Source: UBA288 sp964461885 (GTDB lineage: Archaea > Halobacteriota > Methanomicrobia > Methanomicrobiales > Methanospirillaceae). From it: a stretch of DNA of 18,607 nucleotides. The position numbers and the translations under genes are program-made. The notes under the pieces are model-generated. The model did not search any database. It had not been told where the DNA came from and worked only from the letters and a program-made list of their open reading frames with translations. The stretch's first letter is position 1; each line of letters starts with the position of its first letter. The stretch spans positions 1 through 18,607 of the forward strand of contig CAYWVY010000044.1 of NCBI GenBank assembly GCA_964461885.1, read 5' to 3'. Positions 14,995 to 18,607 of the stretch are shown piece after piece.

Positions 14995-15669
14995 GCGGTC
15001 CACCGCGTTCAACCTGTCGTCCAGCGTGTACGCTAGCGGGTTTCCCGTGGGTATCTCCACAAGGGGGATCTCGTCGTCCGGGATATGGTCGAGATGTTTC
15101 ACCAGGGCGCGGAGGCTGTTCCCGTGGGCCACGATCAGCACCCGCTTTCCCTCGCTGACGGCCGGGACGATCGCCTCGTGCCAAAGCTGGAGGGTGCGCG
15201 CCAGGGTGTCCCGGAGCGATTCTGTGGCGGGAAGTTCACCGGGATCCAGACTGGCGTAACGGGGGTCGAACCGGGGGTGCCGCGGGTCCGTCTCCCCGAG
15301 CGGCGGCGGGCGGACGGCATAGCTCCGCCGCCAGATCTGGACCTGCTCCGCCCCCACTTTCGCTCTCATCTCATCCTTGCTCATTCCCTGGAGCGCCCCG
15401 TAATGCCGTTCGTTGAGCCGCCATGATCGGTGGACGGGGATCCACATCAGGTCCATGTCGTCCAGGCCTATCCAGAGGGTCCGGATGGCCCGTTTCAGGA
15501 CCGAGGTGAAGACGAGATCGAATGAGAGCCCGTTATTCATCAGCAGGGAGGCGGCCATATGCGCCTCCTCGATTCCGCGGACCGAGAGATCCACGTCGGT
15601 CCAGCCTGTGAACCGGCCCTCCTCGTTCCAGAGGCTCTCGCCATGCCGCAGTAGTACCAGGGTATGCAT
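14956..15669 (-). CDS. gpmA: 2,3-bisphosphoglycerate-dependent phosphoglycerate mutase
   Basis: A 237-aa cofactor-dependent PGM of the histidine phosphatase superfamily, interconverting 3- and 2-phosphoglycerate in the cytoplasm. Seen: LLRHGES with the phosphohistidine at residue 9, EGRFTGWTDVDLS, the second catalytic region LNERHYGALQGMSK, and the C-terminal AHGNSLRALVKHLD. Length fits the family. Most methanogens are known for the unrelated cofactor-independent (apgM) enzyme, so the dPGM type is of note. The start at 15669 gives MHTLVLLRHGES, the normal family N-terminus, and a TATA-like element at 15692-15704 fits a leaderless mRNA. A frame continuing upstream to 15882 is Arg/Pro-rich and is rejected. 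A second copy of the gene begins to appear at the right end of the window (18513-18607), identical in its last 39 bases. Confidence 0.95.
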   Translation of the reverse strand: MHTLVLLRHGESLWNEEGRFTGWTDVDLSVRGIEEAHMAASLLMNNGLSFDLVFTSVLKRAIRTLWIGLDDMDLMWIPVHRSWRLNERHYGALQGMSKDEMRAKVGAEQVQIWRRSYAVRPPPLGETDPRHPRFDPRYASLDPGELPATESLRDTLARTLQLWHEAIVPAVSEGKRVLIVAHGNSLRALVKHLDHIPDDEIPLVEIPTGNPLAYTLDDRLNAVDRRYLGQRDEARRT

Positions 15670-15691
15670 CACCCACTGCCCGGTTTCCGAT

Positions 15692-15704
15692 GGTAAATAC
15701 GTAT
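15692..15704 (-). promoter_or_regulatory. TATA box of gpmA
   Basis: The minus strand reads ATACGTATTTACC, centred about 28 bases before the ATG at 15669, consistent with a leaderless transcript. Confidence 0.5.
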
Positions 15705-16109
15705 CCCCGGTTATCGGAGGGGACCCGAGGAGGAGCGGCAGCAAGAGAGGCGGGGCAGGTCGGCGGTTCCGACGACCCCGGCGTCCCACCGGACGGTCGC
15801 AGAGATTGCCGCGGCGAACCCGGACTTCTCCGTCTTCGTGAACGCGACTCGCGAGGCCCGCCCTTGCATGCCTACGTCGCAAAGCCGGCCATAACTGGGC
15901 TGCCAGAGATCATTGGCTAGAGGTGATTGAAGAGCCGGACCGGACGTCATGGAGGTTGTATGATGGGGTGAAGTTGCTCGGCAACAGCACCGAGATGGAA
16001 GACATGAAATATTTTCCTTAATTTTAACGATTGCCCGAAGAGCCAAATTAGGACAATTGAGGACAAACATTTTATTATATGGGGCTCATTAGGCTCGGTG
16101 AATTCTGGA
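15705..16109. other. Intergenic region upstream of gpmA
   Basis: About 400 bp without a gene I can support. The left half is GC-rich and the right half (16005-16080) is AT-rich with several TATA-like words, including TTTATTATAT at 16071-16080, which probably serves the small gene at 16110. Confidence 0.4.
16071..16080 (+). promoter_or_regulatory. TATA box of the small hydrophilic protein gene
   Basis: TTTATTATAT predicts a start near 16101, leaving a leader of about 9 bases before the ATG at 16110. An earlier AT-rich word at 16043-16050 would give a leader that includes the GGTGA ribosome site. Confidence 0.45.
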
Positions 16110-16276
16110 ATGGATGACAAGAAGAAGGATCAGTCCGCTGGTTCGACGGGATCGCAGACCAGCAGATCGGAAGAGACCACTGGCAAGACCGGGGAGCAGA
16201 TGAAAAACCGGAGCGACCTCCCCAATACCTCCACCGGAAAGTGGACAGGGGCGCCGCCGGAGGCGGTCACCCACCA
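16110..16276 (+). CDS. Small hydrophilic protein, cut by assembly gap
   Basis: At least 55 aa are visible before the N spacer. The sequence is rich in Lys, Ser, Thr, Gly, Asp and Glu with no hydrophobic core (MDDKKKDQSAGSTGS at the start) and is probably disordered. The ATG at 16110 has a GGTGA ribosome site at 16097-16101; a GTG at 16098 lies in the same frame but overlaps that site. I do not recognise a family. The 3' end is in the gap and cannot be placed; if the spacer length were true the frame would close soon after it, but the spacer length is arbitrary. Confidence 0.55.
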
Positions 16277-16376
16277 NNNNNNNNNNNNNNNNNNNNNNNN
16301 NNNNNNNNNNNNNNNNNNNNNNNNNNNNNNNNNNNNNNNNNNNNNNNNNNNNNNNNNNNNNNNNNNNNNNNNNNNN
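16277..16376. other. Assembly gap (100 N)
   Basis: Exactly 100 Ns. Unlike the first gap, its flanks share no duplication, so unknown sequence, including the ends of two converging small genes, is missing. Confidence 0.98.
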
Positions 16377-16532
16377 CTCCACAAGAAAAAGGAATAGACC
16401 GGCTAGGGGCCCGAGGAGCAGCAGACTGGTACCAGCCGTTGAAGCCCTGGTTACCACCTTTTTTGAGTCAAAGCCGGCCGGATCCAGATCATGCGGTCGC
16501 TCGATCACGTTCACGTCGAAACCCTGACGCAT
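16377..16532 (-). CDS. Possible small membrane protein, 3' end in assembly gap
   Basis: The first 52 residues are visible. A hydrophilic N-terminus (MRQGFDVNVIERPHDLDPAG) leads to a Lys/Arg-bearing stretch and then a hydrophobic run, TSLLLLGPLAGLFLFLV, that would form a membrane helix with the N-terminus inside by the positive-inside rule. A GGAGG ribosome site lies 10 bases upstream of the ATG at 16532. The frame enters the N spacer still open, so more helices may follow. Family not recognised. It converges with the small hydrophilic gene at 16110 inside the gap. Confidence 0.45.
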
Positions 16533-16771
16533 CCCTTCAACTCCTCCATATCCGATGATATGACAATTTTGCCTCGCCAGTGCTCTAGGATGACTCGCAG
16601 CTCATGGTCGGCGTGGCCCGTTCCCCCTGTTTCCCGGAGGCACAAATGTTCCCCATCCTGGGACATGGAACCTGTCGGTCTCGGGATAGGAAATAGTGAT
16701 CACGGACCACGGGCTACGCTTCAGCGGGTGTTCCCCGGCGCAAAACCCGGCTCGGAGGGGGGCGGCGCCCC
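16533..16771. other. Intergenic, no gene seen
   Basis: About 240 bp between two minus-strand genes. It probably carries the promoter of the small membrane protein gene (CATATCA on the minus strand near 16555-16561) and the 3' region of the flavin reductase gene. I see no strong hairpin or T-run. Confidence 0.3.
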
Positions 16772-17440
16772 TCACCAGCGCCAGGCGAGATTCACCCAGT
16801 GATCGTAATCCGGAGGCCGCTCCGACTTGGGGGCGTTGATGATCTCCGCAAACTTCTCCTGGTACCGCTGGTGGAACTGGTCGAGCTCCGGATACGGCCG
16901 CTTTGTCGCGACGGCATCCGCCAGGGTCCTTCCGAGATCGAGTGCCCGATCTCTGGCGGAGGCTATCGCGGTTTCATCCTTCCCTGTAGCCACACCGAGT
17001 TCGCCAACCGGCGTCGCGCCCAGCATCTTTAGGAAGTGATTAAGGTACGTCACGACCGCCGCCTCGGCATGGTCACCGGACGTGGCGACCGCGCATCCGT
17101 ACTTCCCAGCGAGCGACTGGCACTGAATTCCGTCGGCCATCCGGTCGATGAGAAGCTTCATCTGGCCGGAGACGAGGTCGAAGTAGACCGGTGACCCCAG
17201 GACGATCCCGTCTGCAGCACGGATCTTCCCGTACACCTCGGGGAAGTCATCTGCGAATGCGCAGTCACCGTCCGTGAAACAGATGCTGCAGGCATTTTTG
17301 AACTTGAGGTCGTAGTCGACGAGATTGACCGCATCAACCTCGGCCCCATGTTCCTTGGCTCCCTCGAGGACAGCGCGGACAAGGCGCATCGTCGAGCCTT
17401 GCTCCCCTCGCGGACTTCCATTGATACCCAGTACAAACAT
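16772..17440 (-). CDS. NAD(P)H-dependent FMN reductase / flavodoxin-fold protein
   Basis: A 222-aa cytoplasmic flavoprotein of the FMN_red / iron-sulfur-flavoprotein superfamily, transferring electrons from NAD(P)H or a reduced carrier to FMN-bound substrates. Seen: the N-terminal FMN phosphate loop GINGSPRGEQGST (residues 5-17), a cysteine cluster C51-x2-C54-x5-C60 after strand 2, GSPVYFDLVSGQMKLLIDRM in the middle, and the GCAVATSGDHAEAA segment near the flavin. The Cys cluster resembles that of archaeal Isf proteins but with only three closely spaced cysteines, so an Fe-S cluster is uncertain. The start at 17440 gives the standard MFVLGINGSPR N-terminus, with GAGG about 10 bases upstream. 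It is divergent from the DUF488 gene, with 250 bp between them. Confidence 0.87.
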   Translation of the reverse strand: MFVLGINGSPRGEQGSTMRLVRAVLEGAKEHGAEVDAVNLVDYDLKFKNACSICFTDGDCAFADDFPEVYGKIRAADGIVLGSPVYFDLVSGQMKLLIDRMADGIQCQSLAGKYGCAVATSGDHAEAAVVTYLNHFLKMLGATPVGELGVATGKDETAIASARDRALDLGRTLADAVATKRPYPELDQFHQRYQEKFAEIINAPKSERPPDYDHWVNLAWRW

Positions 17441-17552
17441 CCCGATAAGCCTCGGTGAGCATCCTATGCACCTATCGATCTGATAAGCGTTGTGCCACGT
17501 CGGTCTTCGGGTCCGTTGGCCACTCATTCGACGAGACCGCCACATCCTCGCA

Positions 17553-17567
17553 CCAGGGAGTCCCTGG
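17553..17567. promoter_or_regulatory. 15-bp palindrome between divergent genes
   Basis: CCAGGGA-G-TCCCTGG is a perfect palindrome with 7-base arms, lying in the 250-bp space between the divergent FMN reductase and DUF488 genes. A second shorter inverted repeat, CGGAG/CTCCG, is at 17596-17610. Either may be an operator; the bound factor is unknown. Confidence 0.35.
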
Positions 17568-17644
17568 ATAGAGGAGATGGCCCGGGGATTTTCGTCGGAG
17601 ATATCCTCCGGGTCGCCTGCCGGACGCCATAATACAGAGAGATC

Positions 17645-17653
17645 TTTTTATAG
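17645..17653 (+). promoter_or_regulatory. TATA box of the DUF488 gene
   Basis: TTTTTATAG, identical to the element in front of the proton ATPase gene. The predicted start near 17675 gives a leader of about 16 bases. Confidence 0.55.
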
Positions 17654-17690
17654 GTGCGGTGCGAGAAACGCTGACGAGCGGCGACATATC

Positions 17691-18044
17691 ATGAGCATAG
17701 TACTGAAACGTGCCTACGAGCCCGAGGAGAAGGAGGACGGTTACCGGGTCCTTGTCGAACGGCTCTGGCCGAGAGGCCTCGCCAAGGAACGGGCGCACGT
17801 GGACCTCTGGTTGAAGGACGCTGGGGCAAGCACAGAGCTTCGGAAGTGGTTCGGCCACGACCCAAAGAAGTGGGTGGAGTTCCGCAGGAGATACTTCGAG
17901 GAGATAAAGGGACGGCCCCAGGTTCTCGAGGAGCTTCGGGACGTACTCAGGGATCATGACGTGGTAACGTTCCTCTTCGCAGCCCACGACGAGGAGCACA
18001 ACAACGCCGTGGCGCTTAAGGAGTTCCTCGAGGGCAACCCGTGA
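17691..18044 (+). CDS. DUF488 family protein (COG3189-like)
   Basis: A 117-aa soluble protein matching the short DUF488 family. Seen: the opening LKRAYEPEEKEDGYRVLVERLWPRGL, which carries the family signature RVLVxRLWPRG, then DLWLKDAGASTELRKWFGHDPKKWVEFRRRYFEEI and the C-terminal FLFAAHDEEHNNAVALKEFL. The biochemical role of the family is not established to my knowledge. Length is typical (about 115-120). The ATG at 17691 fits the TATA box at 17645. It is divergent from the FMN reductase, perhaps sharing regulation. Confidence 0.9.
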   Translation: MSIVLKRAYEPEEKEDGYRVLVERLWPRGLAKERAHVDLWLKDAGASTELRKWFGHDPKKWVEFRRRYFEEIKGRPQVLEELRDVLRDHDVVTFLFAAHDEEHNNAVALKEFLEGNP

Positions 18045-18512
18045 GGGAGCACGAGGGCGCCCGACAGACGGCTTCGGGGGAGGGAGGAACGGTTGCAATG
18101 AGCTGCCACAAACCATCGTCAACCTCATGAGGGCCGATACAGGACTGAGAAAATATTAATTTTGGGACTGGCGCGGAACGTCGTCCCGGGTACATCAGGG
18201 GGGCAAGGCTGACTGGATGCCATTGAAGAGATCACGCTCTTCAGCGCGAGGTCGCCCAAATGGCGGTTCCGGCGGAGGATGATGAGGTGCGATGACAATC
18301 ACAGGGAATCATCCACTTCATGACAACTCACGAGGTCCGAAACGTATCTTAAAAGATATTAATTTTTCCAACCTCATCATGAAAAACACCGAGGGCCGCC
18401 GATGCAATTGTCGTGGTGGTCCGCAGCTAAATCTTTGGCGATAGAGGATACGGTGTGTGGCGGTCGCAACGCCGCGTCCAAGACCGGCGCAAGGACGATC
18501 ACGATCGGCGAC
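18045..18512. other. Intergenic region with two AT-rich promoter-like motifs
   Basis: No gene I can support in 468 bp. Two similar AT-rich words, AAAATATTAATTTT (18150-18163) and AAAAGATATTAATTTTT (18351-18367), stand out in GC-rich surroundings 200 bp apart. A perfect hairpin TGAAGAG/CTCTTCA with a 6-base loop lies at 18224-18243. After the second motif a 21-codon ORF (18379-18444) is at leaderless distance from the AT-rich word, but it is too short to call. Confidence 0.4.
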
Positions 18513-18551
18513 TCAGGTCCGGCGAGCCTCGTCTCTCTGCCCGAGGTACCG
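18513..18551 (-). repeat. 39-bp 3' end of second gpmA, identical to first copy
   Basis: Exact match to 14956-14994. Confidence 0.9.
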
Positions 18552-18607
18552 ATGCGCCACCGTGTTCAGGTCGTCGTCGAGCGTGTACACGAATGGGACC
18601 CCGGTCG
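18513..18607 (-). CDS. gpmA: Second phosphoglycerate mutase, 3' end only (runs off window)
   Basis: The minus strand encodes the last 31 or so residues of a PGM, ending YTLDDDLNTVAHRYLGQRDE plus six more residues. They align with the C-terminus of the protein encoded at 14956-15669 and share the last 39 bases exactly. The remainder lies outside the window, so it cannot be said whether this copy is complete or a fragment. Its presence 3 kb from the first copy suggests a segmental duplication. Confidence 0.85.
   Translation of the reverse strand, partial: TGVPFVYTLDDDLNTVAHRYLGQRDEARRT

Noticed and set aside
15670..15882. Longer N-terminus for phosphoglycerate mutase
   Set aside because: Arg/Pro-rich and unlike the family; MHTLVLLRHGES is the standard start and the TATA spacing agrees.
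1..18607. CRISPR array, tRNA, rRNA or insertion sequence
   Set aside because: I saw no regularly spaced repeats, no tRNA-like cloverleaf sequence with a T-loop GGTTCRA context, no rRNA-like sequence and no transposase.

Overview
This window is high-GC DNA (the coding parts look well above 60% GC) from an archaeon, most likely a methanogenic euryarchaeote of the Methanomicrobia/Methanomicrobiales type. The basis is archaeal TATA boxes about 26-28 bases upstream of several start codons, which implies leaderless or short-leader mRNAs; an archaeal type II glyceraldehyde-3-phosphate dehydrogenase; a DUF2769 cysteine-rich protein, known to me mainly from methanogens; and a P-type proton ATPase of the archaeal/plant type. 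Genus cannot be fixed from the window. It is a draft assembly: two 100-N spacers are present, and the first is flanked by an exact 55-bp duplication that looks like an unmerged contig overlap.

Layout. 1-2345: a 66-aa protein built of 11-residue repeats (LEA-like), a possible small membrane protein, a diacylglycerol-kinase-family lipid kinase, and about 640 bp with only one doubtful small ORF. 2346-5902: a plasma-membrane-type H+-ATPase, then a hemerythrin HHE-domain protein and a DUF2769 protein whose junction is disturbed by a 36-bp repeat and by the assembly gap. 5903-6961: about 1 kb with no convincing gene but several perfect GC-rich hairpins. 6962-10902: two exported proteins sharing a nearly identical C-terminal blue-copper (cupredoxin) domain. 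One is a 935-aa CBM6-like / PQQ-type sugar dehydrogenase propeller / beta-sandwich / cupredoxin fusion, and the other a lipoprotein with a CnaB/SdrD-like domain. 11115-15669: three enzymes of lower glycolysis/gluconeogenesis, gap (+), ppsA (-) and gpmA (-). 15670-18607: two small genes cut by the second gap, a flavodoxin-fold FMN reductase, a DUF488 protein, and the 3' end of a second gpmA at the window edge.

How the genes may work together (inference). gap, ppsA and gpmA supply three of the steps between pyruvate and triose phosphate. The two cupredoxin proteins could form an extracytoplasmic electron relay, with the propeller domain oxidising a sugar bound by the CBM and passing electrons to copper domains, one of them lipid-anchored. 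The hemerythrin, DUF2769 and FMN-reductase genes suggest oxygen or redox handling. The most notable points are the propeller-cupredoxin fusion with its lipoprotein partner, a possible SD-masking leader structure before ppsA, the hemerythrin/DUF2769 junction, and the 11-mer repeat protein.
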